Positions 9,185 to 17,889 of a stretch of DNA of 26,119 nucleotides are shown here, one piece after another; positions within the stretch are counted from its first letter, which is position 1, and the number at the start of each line of letters is the position of its first letter. Both the position numbers and the translations under genes were made by a program. The notes under the pieces were generated by a model. The model was given only the letters and a program-made list of their open reading frames with translations. It had not been told where the DNA came from and did not search any database. Source of the stretch: Actinomycetes bacterium (GTDB lineage Bacteria; Actinomycetota; Aquicultoria; CAJVYJ01); NCBI GenBank assembly GCA_030597945.1, contig JAUVQW010000003.1, positions 1-26,119 of the forward strand, read 5' to 3'.

Positions 9185-10336
9185 TTGCCGGAAAACAAGA
9201 TACGTCTAGTCTATCTTATGAGAAAGATGGTCGGCGGCATGCAGACCCATCTCTTGGACTTGATAGACGGGTTGGACAACGATCGCTATGACATCAGCGT
9301 CATCTCTCCACAAAACTCTCTACTTAAAAAAAGTCTGGCTAAGCTGGATGTTCCAATGATCGAAGTAGATATAAATGAAAGATTAAATCCCGTTAAGGAC
9401 TTTTTGACGATCAAAAAACTAAGAGAGGTCATTTCTTCATTAAATCCTGACATCCTTCACATTCATGGCAATAAGACTGCTTTAGTCGGTCGCTACGCGA
9501 TCAAAGGCATGAATATCCCCGCTGTTATTGTTACAGTCCACAATTTTTTAATATATCAGGATTCGAATGTCATCATGAAGAGTCTAGCCTCATTGATCGA
9601 ACGGCGGTTAGATAAGTATACAGATAAGTTGATAACCGTATCTTCGAGCCTAAAAAAAAGTCTTATCGATATAGAGGGTATTCCAGAAGATAAGATCGTT
9701 ACGATCCCAAACGGTATAGACATAAAGTCTTGGAGACTCGGCGACAAGGAAAAGTCGCTTAGGAAGAAGCTTGGGCTTAAAAAGGATGATTTCTTAATTG
9801 CGAATGTCGGACGTTTTGTGCCCTTTAAGGGCCACAAAGTATTGCTTGAAGCCACAAAGATCGCTTGTGAAAAGAGAAATGGGTTAAAGATAGCCATCGC
9901 CGGAGACGGGCCTTTAAAGGAAGAGCTGCTTGCCGAGGCAAAGAGAATGGATCTAGGCGGCAAAGTTTTTTTCTTAGGTTTCGTAGATGATACCAGAGAA
10001 CTTTTTTTCGATGCCGATATGTTTGTTCTGCCTTCTTTAAATGAACCATTTGGAATTGTAGTGCTAGAGGCAATGGCAGCAAGACTTCCAGTTATTGCTA
10101 CGCGCGCTGGCGGGGTGCTCGATATTATCAAGGAAGGTGAAGGCATCCTGGTTGAACCTGGCGATCCACAAGAGCTTGCCGATAATATTCTAGCTTTAGC
10201 CGGGGACCAAGTCAGAAGAGACCAATTGATCGATAAAGCTTTAGAAAAAGTTAACAGAGAATTTTCGTCCGAAATGATGGTCGCCAGGACAGAAAAAGTC
10301 TATTTGGATTGTCTGGAGGGCAGATCGATTGCTTAG
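9185..10336 (+). CDS. Family 4 glycosyltransferase (GT-B fold)
   Basis: Transfers a sugar from a nucleotide-activated donor, probably to a lipid-linked or envelope acceptor. The N-terminal acceptor domain has a Gly-rich loop (GGMQTH, 17-22). The C-terminal donor domain has Arg210/Lys215 (NVGRFVPFKG), AGDGPL, and the EX7E motif of retaining GT4 enzymes with Glu287 and Glu295 in EPFGIVVLE. No signal peptide is visible, so it probably acts on the cytoplasmic face. The TTG at 9185 is supported by GGAG about 6 nt upstream. It overlaps the next gene by 8 nt. Donor and acceptor cannot be read from the sequence. Confidence 0.9.
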   Translation: MPENKIRLVYLMRKMVGGMQTHLLDLIDGLDNDRYDISVISPQNSLLKKSLAKLDVPMIEVDINERLNPVKDFLTIKKLREVISSLNPDILHIHGNKTALVGRYAIKGMNIPAVIVTVHNFLIYQDSNVIMKSLASLIERRLDKYTDKLITVSSSLKKSLIDIEGIPEDKIVTIPNGIDIKSWRLGDKEKSLRKKLGLKKDDFLIANVGRFVPFKGHKVLLEATKIACEKRNGLKIAIAGDGPLKEELLAEAKRMDLGGKVFFLGFVDDTRELFFDADMFVLPSLNEPFGIVVLEAMAARLPVIATRAGGVLDIIKEGEGILVEPGDPQELADNILALAGDQVRRDQLIDKALEKVNREFSSEMMVARTEKVYLDCLEGRSIA

Positions 10337-12629
10337 AAAAAAGGGGCTACTTCTCATAATACTGATCTTGATCATCCTGTCTCAGGTGGCGATCTCACAC
10401 ACTCCTTCTTTGGAAGATACTGATAAGCTTGAAGAGGATATAAGTGATCTTAGCAGTTCTAGAGTGCTTATATTCTTAATCGATAAAGTAACGTGGTCTG
10501 ACATTCGAAAAGCCGAGGCACCTTTTTTAAAATCCCTTATCGACAAAGGGGCTGCTGGCCTTCTTAGTAATCGAACGGCATCTTCTTTGGCTAACACAGA
10601 CAGGTCGTATGCGACTATTGGAAATGGTAATCGCTCTAGGGCCGGGGGTGATCCTGGGAACGCCCTTACGGATTATGAAAAGATAGGTGGGGTTAGTAGT
10701 AATGTCTTATTTCAACGGCAGACTGGTCAAAAGGGGGACGATTTTTCTGTCTTTTATCTTAATATTACTGGCCTTATAAACTCTAATCTTAATAGCGGTT
10801 ATACGATTAAACCTGGCATTATAGGAAAAGCTCTCCATGATCTGGGACTAAAGACGGCTGTCTTTGGAAACGCGGATACTGATGAGGACCAAAGACTAGA
10901 GCGACAAGCCGCGATTATCGCGATGGATGAGAACGGAGCGATTGACCATGGTGACGTAGGGGTTAAGATCTTAGAAGAAGATGAGCTTAGCCCATATGGT
11001 ATTAGAACGGATTACGATGCAATATTAGAGAAATTCAGGGACATTAAAGACAAGGCGTCATTATTTATTTTTGAGACTGGCGACAGTAGAAGAACGGAAA
11101 AATATCGAGAGGTCGCAAATGAAAAAATGACCGAGCGCTATAGAATGGATTCAATTAACAGAGCTGATAAATTCATGCGAGCGGTCCGTGATGAAGTCAG
11201 TATGGAAGATACTACTTTTATAATCCTTTCTCCCTCGCCACCGGCAAATGATAAGAATGAGTTAATTCAACAGACGACACCTATAGTTATAGCCGGTGAT
11301 TGGGTAAAAAATGGCCTCCTTACTTCCGGATCTACTAGGCGGGAAGGACTGGTAACCAGCACTGATATCGCTCCCACCGTACTAGAACTTCTTGGGGCAA
11401 AAACGCCATCTTTCTTAACCGGTCGACCGATCTCTTCAGTACCATCGAGTAGCCAAAGAATAGAAAAAATGGTGGAGTTAAGCAACGCTTTTATCATCGT
11501 TCATGAGCTGTCATTACCGGTGATAATATCTTTCATAATCTTTCAGATTGTCGTCCTGTCGATAGTAGTACTGATTCTGTATAGCCAGATAAAAACTAAC
11601 AAGTTAACTGCTAAGTCGATGAGCCTACTTCTACTCGCGATGATCGCTTTTCCTCTTGCACTATTTATTACGCCATTCGTCCCTGCTAGCGTCTCATCTT
11701 CCACTTCTTATTTTCTTACCATCATCATTGCGGTGATCGCTATAGTAGCGATTGCTTCTATTAGGGGAGCCAGAAGATTTTGGCCGTTATATTTTATCAC
11801 CGGAGCAACCGTTATCTTCCTTACCACAAATATAACTATTTTTGGAGCTAGCAGCGATCTCCTCAGCCTTTTCGGATATTCGCCGATTACCGCCGGACGC
11901 TTCTATGGGATGGGTAATCAGGCGATGTCTGTTTTTATTGCTGCTTCGATCGTTCTTGCGAGTGTGGCTCTGGAGGGATTAAAGGATAGAAAAGAGATCG
12001 AGTCTAAGGGCGACGAATCAAGGTTAATAAAATTGATAGTTGCCGTCTTTTTTTTGCTAGTCTTGTTTGTAATCGGTTTTCCCGGACTCGGAGCCAATAC
12101 GGGAGGAATATTTACAGCTCTTGCAGGATTTTCGGTCGCTTACCTTTATTTCTTCAGTACCACTATTAGACTTCGACAGATAGTTTTGATGCTATTCTTT
12201 GCCACAATTGCCCTAGGCCTTTTTTTAGCTATCGATATATATCTACTACCTGTAAGGACTCATATGGGAAGGGCGTTTCAGTCAGTCATTGAGGGAGGGT
12301 CTTTTGAATTCTGGCAGATAGCTGGAAGAAAATTATCGGCCAATATTAGGATATTTAGATATACATCCTGGTCTTATCTTTTTTTAACTATAGCCATCAT
12401 CTTGATATTCTTCAGATTTTATAGAAAAAACAGATCAGAAGAGCAGTTTTCGTCAAAATATAAATATTTGGATGCTGGACTAAACGGCGGGTTAGTGGCA
12501 GGTATCGTGGGAGCTCTTACAAATGATTCGGGTGTCTCGATCACAGCAATAATTTTGGCTTATTTTCTGGCAGTGATATTTTACATACAGATATTTGATC
12601 GATATTTATCCAATGAAAAGGTGGGTTAA
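10329..12629 (+). CDS. Large membrane protein with alkaline-phosphatase-like ectodomain, catalytic motif decayed
   Basis: I do not recognise a named family. An N-terminal signal or anchor helix (5-23) is followed by an extracytoplasmic domain (about 45-370) with the outline of the alkaline phosphatase/sulfatase superfamily: LIFLIDKVTW (first metal-Asp strand), NTDRSYATIGNGN, LFIFETGDS, and the late STDIAPTVLELLG that typically follows the active site. The DHG metal motif expected after FIIL is replaced by SPSPPAND (301-308). About ten transmembrane helices fill residues 395-756, with conserved-looking loops RFYGMGN (524-530), GLGANTGG (586-593) and NDSGVS (732-737). The TTG start at 10329 has an excellent GGAGGG (10315-10320) 8 nt upstream and overlaps the glycosyltransferase, so the two are coupled. 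Placement argues for handling a lipid-linked envelope glycan. It may be a pseudoenzyme. Confidence 0.75.
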   Translation: MLRKKGLLLIILILIILSQVAISHTPSLEDTDKLEEDISDLSSSRVLIFLIDKVTWSDIRKAEAPFLKSLIDKGAAGLLSNRTASSLANTDRSYATIGNGNRSRAGGDPGNALTDYEKIGGVSSNVLFQRQTGQKGDDFSVFYLNITGLINSNLNSGYTIKPGIIGKALHDLGLKTAVFGNADTDEDQRLERQAAIIAMDENGAIDHGDVGVKILEEDELSPYGIRTDYDAILEKFRDIKDKASLFIFETGDSRRTEKYREVANEKMTERYRMDSINRADKFMRAVRDEVSMEDTTFIILSPSPPANDKNELIQQTTPIVIAGDWVKNGLLTSGSTRREGLVTSTDIAPTVLELLGAKTPSFLTGRPISSVPSSSQRIEKMVELSNAFIIVHELSLPVIISFIIFQIVVLSIVVLILYSQIKTNKLTAKSMSLLLLAMIAFPLALFITPFVPASVSSSTSYFLTIIIAVIAIVAIASIRGARRFWPLYFITGATVIFLTTNITIFGASSDLLSLFGYSPITAGRFYGMGNQAMSVFIAASIVLASVALEGLKDRKEIESKGDESRLIKLIVAVFFLLVLFVIGFPGLGANTGGIFTALAGFSVAYLYFFSTTIRLRQIVLMLFFATIALGLFLAIDIYLLPVRTHMGRAFQSVIEGGSFEFWQIAGRKLSANIRIFRYTSWSYLFLTIAIILIFFRFYRKNRSEEQFSSKYKYLDAGLNGGLVAGIVGALTNDSGVSITAIILAYFLAVIFYIQIFDRYLSNEKVG

Positions 12630-12630
12630 G

Positions 12631-12666
12631 ATGGTAAACGGAGCAAATGAAAGAATCCAATGTTTA
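12631..12666 (+). other. Mini-ORF with strong ribosome site overlapping the next gene's start
   Basis: ATG 12631 begins an 11-codon frame (MVNGANERIQC plus Leu, then TAA at 12664-12666) preceded by AAGGTGG (12618-12624), the best ribosome site in this stretch. The MraY-like gene's ATG at 12660 lies inside it in another frame and has no good site of its own (nearest GGAG ends 16 nt upstream). The mini-ORF could deliver ribosomes to that start. The same frame also has an ATG at 12613. Confidence 0.35.
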
Positions 12667-13493
12667 TAACTGTCTTGATTCTCTCGGCTGTTGTCAGCCT
12701 CATAATCTACCATCTACTAAGGCCGTTGCTGCAAGAGCGGGTTTCAGTACTAAATTATCGCAATAGGCCGATAGCCGGGGCGAGTGGTTTGATCATTATA
12801 GTCTCTATGATGATCACGCTGGCTATCTTTTCCTTGCAGTCGACGGCAAGATTTGGTGGTAGTGTCGTTTTCTCCGGGGCAGCCGATTTTTTGATCCTTA
12901 TTTTTGGAACCGGCCTACTGGGACTAGTCGATGATCTTATCGGAGATCGAAAAGATTCTGGACTAAGAGGCCACATGAGAAAATTAAAAGACGGTAAATT
13001 GACTACCGGTTCTTTAAAAGCGATCGGCGGCTTTTCCATATCTATGTATGTAGCATCTTTTCATTCGGATACAGCCCTACTTCTCATCCTTAATACATTC
13101 TTGTTGGCGCTCTCGATAAACGCGTTCAACCTGTTAGATCTTAGGCCGGGTCGAGCTATCAAAGTATTTCTTTTTTTAAGCCTGATACTTTTTATCGGGA
13201 CATTTAGAGAGCCGGTCTGGGGCATTTGGGCTCTCATGCTTCCTCCCATACTAATACTTCTCTGGTCTGATCTTAACGAACGGACGATGATCGGAGATAC
13301 GGGTTCAAATGTTCTGGGCGCATTATTTGGATATACATTAATGCTTAGCTTGAATTGGTACATCAATTTGGTTATCCTCATTGTGTTGGCCGCTTTTCAC
13401 TACTACACTGAACGTAGGTCTTTGACTGAACTGATATTAAGAGTTAGGATTTTGAGAAGATTGGACGAGCTTGGGATGAGAAGAAGGTTATGA
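12660..13493 (+). CDS. MraY/WecA-like polyprenyl-phosphate sugar-1-phosphate transferase family protein
   Basis: Integral membrane protein (about nine hydrophobic helices) of the UDP-sugar:polyprenyl-phosphate phosphotransferase family. Family motifs are recognisable: VDD (90-92), NAFNLLD (154-160) and MIGDTGSN (210-217). It departs from MraY and WecA in having LDLRPGR after the NxxN motif instead of the usual DGLDGL-type sequence, and in a last cytoplasmic loop reading FHYYTERRSL rather than the HHxxE-type His motif. It is therefore a divergent subfamily, not the essential mraY. At 277 aa it is shorter than MraY (about 320-360). Its 3' end overlaps pyrG as ATGA. It is grouped with the two preceding envelope genes, so initiation of a secondary cell-wall polymer is the likely job. 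Confidence 0.82.
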   Translation: MFITVLILSAVVSLIIYHLLRPLLQERVSVLNYRNRPIAGASGLIIIVSMMITLAIFSLQSTARFGGSVVFSGAADFLILIFGTGLLGLVDDLIGDRKDSGLRGHMRKLKDGKLTTGSLKAIGGFSISMYVASFHSDTALLLILNTFLLALSINAFNLLDLRPGRAIKVFLFLSLILFIGTFREPVWGIWALMLPPILILLWSDLNERTMIGDTGSNVLGALFGYTLMLSLNWYINLVILIVLAAFHYYTERRSLTELILRVRILRRLDELGMRRRL

Positions 13494-15124
13494 CAAAGCA
13501 TATCTTTGTAACCGGCGGAGTCGTTTCATCCCTCGGAAAAGGGATTACCGCAGCATCTATCGGTCGTCTTCTAAAAGCCAGGGGTCAAAAGGTAACCATA
13601 CAAAAGCTTGATCCTTATCTTAATGTCGATCCGGGGACGATGAGCCCCTATCAACACGGCGAAGTCTACGTGACCGACGATGGGACTGAGACCGATCTAG
13701 ATCTTGGGCATTACGAAAGATTCATAGACGAAAGCCTTAAAAGAAACAGCAATGTTACTGCCGGCTCTGTCTACTGGTCCGTCGTCACAAAGGAACGGAA
13801 GGGCGAATATTTGGGGGGCACTGTCCAAGTTATCCCCCATGTCACTAATGAGATAAAAAGTCGGATACTGCATCTTGTTGATAATAATGGAGCAGATATT
13901 GTCATCACCGAGGTAGGCGGTACCGTCGGCGACATCGAAAGCCTTCCTTTCTTAGAGGCGATTAGGCAATTTAGAAAAGATATCGGCCGGGATAATGTAA
14001 TCTATGTCCATGTAACGCTTATCCCGTTTCTAAGCTCTTCAGCGGAGCTAAAGACAAAGCCTACCCAACATAGTGTCAAAGAACTCAGAAGCATCGGTAT
14101 CCAACCGGATATAATCGTTTGTAGAAGCGATCAGCCGATAGACGATTCGATAAGGAGTAAGATCGGACTCTTTTGCGATCTTGACACAGAAGCCGTCATC
14201 TCAGCCGTAAATGTTGAGAGCATCTATGCTGTCCCTCTTGCCCTTCATTCCGAAGGTATCGATGATATAATCGTCGATCTTTTGAAGATCGAGAGTAAGT
14301 CAAGTGACCTGCGAGAGTGGCAGGGCCTTGTCGATAAGATAAAGGCGGTTAAGGGCTGTACAAAGATAGCGCTTGTAGGCAAGTATGTATCTCTGCCTGA
14401 CGCCTATTTAAGCGTAGTCGAATCGTTAAAGCATGCGGGATTCCAACATGGAGTGGATGTCGAGATATCTTGGGTTGATGCCGATACCCTTAGTTCTGAA
14501 GAGATTAGAGTTGCCTTAAGCAAAGTCGACGGGATCATAGTTCCCGGCGGTTTTGGAGTCAGAGGTATCGAAGGAAAGATAGAATCGATCCATTACGCCC
14601 GGGTAAATAAGATACCTTTTTTTGGCATCTGCCTCGGCATGCAGTGTGCAGTCGTCGAATTTGCCAGAAATGTTGCTGGTATGGATGGAGCCAATAGCTC
14701 CGAATTTGCTGATAGTAGTGAATATCCTGTTATTGATCTTATGTTGGATCAAAAAGATGTTGCTGAGATGGGAGGAACGATGAGGCTCGGAAGCTATCCT
14801 TGTGTAATAAGCGATCAACAAACAAAGGCTTACGAAGCCTATCAGAGTGAAAAGGTCGATGAACGCCACCGTCACCGCTATGAATTAAATAACACATTCA
14901 GAAAAGAACTTGTTGCAAAAGGACTTCATTGTAGTGGAGTTTCTCCTGACGACAAGTTAGTCGAGATCGTCGAGATTGAGGACCATCCCTGGTTTGTAGG
15001 CTGTCAGTTTCATCCCGAGTTTAAGTCACGCCCCAATCGTCCACATCCTTTATTTAGAGATTTTATCGGGGCGGCTGTTCAGTTTCAAAAAAATAGAGAT
15101 AATTCTGTCAGTATAAAAAGTTGA
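13490..15124 (+). CDS. pyrG: CTP synthase
   Basis: Amidates UTP to CTP with ATP and glutamine. The N-terminal synthetase domain opens with the conserved KHIFVTGGVVSSLGKG (P-loop) and has LDPYLNVDPGTMSP and GGTVGDIESLPF. The C-terminal class I glutamine amidotransferase domain has the nucleophile Cys381 in GICLGMQ and the His508/Glu510 pair in FHPEF. Length 544 aa is normal. The ATG overlaps the stop of the preceding membrane gene by 4 nt (ATGA). No pyrimidine attenuator is possible in this coupled arrangement, so CTP-responsive control at a pyrG leader, known in Bacillus, is not evident here. Confidence 0.98.
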   Translation: MTKHIFVTGGVVSSLGKGITAASIGRLLKARGQKVTIQKLDPYLNVDPGTMSPYQHGEVYVTDDGTETDLDLGHYERFIDESLKRNSNVTAGSVYWSVVTKERKGEYLGGTVQVIPHVTNEIKSRILHLVDNNGADIVITEVGGTVGDIESLPFLEAIRQFRKDIGRDNVIYVHVTLIPFLSSSAELKTKPTQHSVKELRSIGIQPDIIVCRSDQPIDDSIRSKIGLFCDLDTEAVISAVNVESIYAVPLALHSEGIDDIIVDLLKIESKSSDLREWQGLVDKIKAVKGCTKIALVGKYVSLPDAYLSVVESLKHAGFQHGVDVEISWVDADTLSSEEIRVALSKVDGIIVPGGFGVRGIEGKIESIHYARVNKIPFFGICLGMQCAVVEFARNVAGMDGANSSEFADSSEYPVIDLMLDQKDVAEMGGTMRLGSYPCVISDQQTKAYEAYQSEKVDERHRHRYELNNTFRKELVAKGLHCSGVSPDDKLVEIVEIEDHPWFVGCQFHPEFKSRPNRPHPLFRDFIGAAVQFQKNRDNSVSIKS

Positions 15125-15146
15125 TCAATATCTTTTAGGGGATGTA

Positions 15147-16274
15147 TTGATAAATACTGAGAGATTGTTAGATAACTTTTTGGAATTAGTCAGTATCGAC
15201 AGCGTCTCCTTTCATGAGAGAGAAGTTGTCGATTTTCTATATGAGCGACTTCGTCTCGTTGAGACAAAGGGCTTAAAGATTACCATCGATGATGCCGGTG
15301 AAAAAATCGGCGGTGATAGCGGAAATCTTATAGTCTCCATACCAGGCGAAGAGTCTTATCCCACCATCGCGTTCAACGCTCATCTCGATACGGTAGAGCC
15401 TGGAAAAGGCATAATCCCAAGGATTAACGATGATGTCATCAGAAGCGATGGGGATACGATCCTGGGAGCAGATGACAAAGTCGGAGTGTCAGCTATTCTG
15501 GAAATGGCCTTAACGCTATTAGAAAAGGGAGAAAGCCATCCCCCTGTAAAACTTATTTTTACAGTCGCCGAAGAAAAGGGACTGCTTGGAGCAAAAAATT
15601 TGGATCCGCAATTGATAAAAGCAGACCAAGTTTTTGTTCTGGATTCAGTCGGCACTGTCGGAGAGATTATTGTAAAAGCACCTTATCAGAATTCGATCTT
15701 CGTAAAGTTTAAGGGAAAAGCGGCTCATTCGGGTATCAACCCGGAGACGGGTGTCAATTCGATAAAGGCAGCGGCTCTAGCAATCTCTAATCTGGATCTT
15801 GGAAGGATAGATGATGAAACGACGGCGAATGTCGGAGTCATCAAAGGGGGTAGCGCCATCAATGTAGTGCCGGAACTAACCGAGATAAAGGCCGAAGTCA
15901 GAAGTTTAAGCGAGAGCGGTCTTGAAAATAAGACAAAAACGATGATCAAATCATTTAAATCTGGAAGTATTGAAGTGGGCACTGACATAGATATAGAAGT
16001 CATAAGGGAGTATAACGGTTTTGATCTTCAAAAAGATGACGAAATCGTAAAGGTCTGCAGCGAGGCTGTTAGAAGCATCGGTTTAAAATCAAGTTTGCGA
16101 TCAACTGGCGGCGGTTCCGATACGAGTGTGTTCAATTCAAAAGGCATGAGTGCGGTAGCTCTTGGGGTAGGTTATCTCAACCCTCATACTACTGATGAGA
16201 GTATCGCCACTGCTGAGCTAATCAATGCATCGAAGTTAGCTCAAGCAATTGTCATGACGGTATCTAAAAAATGA
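15147..16274 (+). CDS. M20-family metallopeptidase, PepT-like
   Basis: Two-zinc aminopeptidase family resembling peptidase T (tripeptidase). Metal and catalytic residues are in place: His79 and Asp81 (NAHLDT), bridging Asp109 (GADDKVG), catalytic Glu142 and ligand Glu143 (AEEKG), Asp166 (VLDSVG) and His347 (NPHTTDE). A dimerisation lid domain interrupts the catalytic one from about residue 180 (KGKAAHSG). TTG 15147 is preceded by AGGGG (15137-15141). Length 375 aa fits. Substrate preference is not determinable; the gene sits in the pyrG-xerD operon, as in several related genomes. Confidence 0.88.
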   Translation: MINTERLLDNFLELVSIDSVSFHEREVVDFLYERLRLVETKGLKITIDDAGEKIGGDSGNLIVSIPGEESYPTIAFNAHLDTVEPGKGIIPRINDDVIRSDGDTILGADDKVGVSAILEMALTLLEKGESHPPVKLIFTVAEEKGLLGAKNLDPQLIKADQVFVLDSVGTVGEIIVKAPYQNSIFVKFKGKAAHSGINPETGVNSIKAAALAISNLDLGRIDDETTANVGVIKGGSAINVVPELTEIKAEVRSLSESGLENKTKTMIKSFKSGSIEVGTDIDIEVIREYNGFDLQKDDEIVKVCSEAVRSIGLKSSLRSTGGGSDTSVFNSKGMSAVALGVGYLNPHTTDESIATAELINASKLAQAIVMTVSKK

Positions 16275-17359
16275 ATATCAGATTAAAAAAAGGAAATATC
16301 ATTTCCATCCTTTCTACCGATAAAGATATTACGATTGCAAATGTGAAACTTGCAGACAGAGAGTTAAGGGTAATAAATCATAATCTGCTTACCGGCCCCA
16401 TCTCATTGGGAGATGAAGTCCTGGTCAATACTACCGCCGTCGAACTTGAGCTCGGCTCCGGCGGCGAGGGATTTGTAGCAATTAATCTTGACCATCCGGA
16501 AGTCGCGACTTACGGAGGAGGCCATATTATGAAATTAAGATATACGCCAGCTCAGTTCTGCGTTGCCTCGATCGAAGAGCAAGGCAGTGATTTTCATGAA
16601 GGCCTTAAAGGGTTTAAGGATCTAGGCGGACTACCAGTGGTTATCGGAGAACTTCATTCGCAACTTTACGCTTGTATAATTGGAATAAAAAGCAAGAGTC
16701 CGAACGCGAAAATCATATATATGATGACCGATGGAGCTGCTCTTCCGATCGCCCACAGTCGGACGGTAAAAGAGCTTAAGAGACGAGATTTGATTAGTGA
16801 GACGATCACTACCGGGCATGCTTTTGGCGGTGACATTGAGGCCGTAAATATCTATAGTGGCCTTCAAGCGGCAAAAGTTGTTTCAAAAGCCGATATCGTA
16901 GTTGCCATCATGGGTCCGGGAATCGTCGGAACTGGAACGACGCTTGGTTTCTCGGGGATAGAACAAGCTCAGATAGTAAATGCCGTGATCTCACTTGGAG
17001 GCAGGGCCATAGCTATCCCGAGGATAAGCTTTAAAGATAAGAGGGAGAGGCATTATGGCCTCAGCCACCACACCCTTACCTCTCTTGGCATGGCAACGCT
17101 TGGAAGAGCTACTATCGCTTTTCCTAACCTTAAAGGCGATCTATCAAAGACATTGATGGATCAAGTGGAGTCGTCTGGTCTTCTAGATAAACATGATGTG
17201 GAGAAGTTCGATGCAACATTCATCATCGATGAGCTTAAAGGTATTGAATCGGGAGCAACGACCATGGGGCGCGGCATAGATGAAGAACCGGAATTTTTTA
17301 TGGCGGCCGGTTCTGCGGGCATTTGCGCTGCTGGCATGTTGGAATTTGATGACAGATAA
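16271..17359 (+). CDS. DUF3866 family protein
   Basis: Uncharacterised conserved family found beside the PepT-like and Nudix genes in Actinobacteria and Firmicutes. Visible conserved blocks are LELGSGGEGF, TDGAALPIAHS, TTGHAFGGDIEAVN, MGPGIVGTGTTLGFSG and RISFKDKRERHYGLSHHT. The Gly-rich and His/Asp-containing blocks suggest a soluble alpha/beta protein that binds a phosphorylated ligand or nucleotide, but this is a guess. There is no signal peptide or membrane segment. The ATG overlaps the peptidase stop (ATGA), and the 3' end overlaps the Nudix gene by 11 nt, so all three are translated as a block. Confidence 0.85.
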   Translation: MNIRLKKGNIISILSTDKDITIANVKLADRELRVINHNLLTGPISLGDEVLVNTTAVELELGSGGEGFVAINLDHPEVATYGGGHIMKLRYTPAQFCVASIEEQGSDFHEGLKGFKDLGGLPVVIGELHSQLYACIIGIKSKSPNAKIIYMMTDGAALPIAHSRTVKELKRRDLISETITTGHAFGGDIEAVNIYSGLQAAKVVSKADIVVAIMGPGIVGTGTTLGFSGIEQAQIVNAVISLGGRAIAIPRISFKDKRERHYGLSHHTLTSLGMATLGRATIAFPNLKGDLSKTLMDQVESSGLLDKHDVEKFDATFIIDELKGIESGATTMGRGIDEEPEFFMAAGSAGICAAGMLEFDDR

Positions 17360-17888
17360 GTACATCCTAAAAAAAACGAAGCAAGTCTTTGATGGCCATA
17401 TCTTTAAGGTCTTTGTCGATATGGTCGAGATGCCTAGTGGGCGAGTTGTCGAAAGAGAGATATTATCTCACCCGGGGGCCGTTGGAATCGTCCCCATCAC
17501 TTTTGATGGAGACATACTCTTGGTCGAACAGTATCGACATGCCGCAGGAGAAAGGATCTTAGAGATCCCCGCGGGTAAACTCGATAATGATGAAGATCCT
17601 TTCAATTGTGCTATTAGAGAGTTAAAAGAGGAGACCGGCGCGACGGTTTCCCAGATGGAAAAATTGAGCGAATTTCTAAATGCGCCCGGTTACAGCAACG
17701 AAAAATTCTATCTCTATCTGGCTCATATTGATTCGATCGGAGAACCGGAACCGGACGGTGATGAGGAGGAAGATATGCAAGTGATCCGGTTGTCTTTGGA
17801 AGACGCATTAAATTTAGTGAAGACAGGAAGGATCCGCGACGCCAAGACTATCATCGGGCTCTTACTCACCAAGCTTGAGATAGGTTGA
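17349..17888 (+). CDS. Nudix hydrolase, ADP-ribose pyrophosphatase type
   Basis: Complete Nudix box at residues 76-98: Gly76, Glu82, and RELKEETG in the expected GX5EX7REUXEEXGU spacing. The upstream VEQYRHAAGERILEIPAG stretch is typical of ADP-ribose/ADP-sugar pyrophosphatases, so hydrolysis of ADP-ribose to AMP and ribose 5-phosphate is likely. The frame extends upstream to 17280 inside DUF3866, but ATG 17349 (MTDKYILKKTKQVFDG) matches the family N-terminus, with GGAA just ahead. Length is 179 aa. This gene is at the same position as Rv1700 in mycobacteria. It may channel ribose 5-phosphate chemistry shared with deoB downstream, which is inference. Confidence 0.92.
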   Translation: MTDKYILKKTKQVFDGHIFKVFVDMVEMPSGRVVEREILSHPGAVGIVPITFDGDILLVEQYRHAAGERILEIPAGKLDNDEDPFNCAIRELKEETGATVSQMEKLSEFLNAPGYSNEKFYLYLAHIDSIGEPEPDGDEEEDMQVIRLSLEDALNLVKTGRIRDAKTIIGLLLTKLEIG

Positions 17889-17889
17889 T

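Noticed and set aside
9556..10146. 196-residue Ser/Phe-rich open frame on the - strand inside the GT4 gene
   Set aside because: Antisense shadow; the + strand frame carries complete GT4 motifs.
12631..13493. Treating the mini-ORF and the MraY-like gene as one frameshifted pseudogene
   Set aside because: The 12660 frame alone contains all family motifs and a plausible first helix, so a broken gene is not required.
13400..13500. CTP-responsive attenuator or reiterative-transcription site before pyrG
   Set aside because: pyrG overlaps the preceding gene by 4 nt with no leader, promoter or terminator hairpin.
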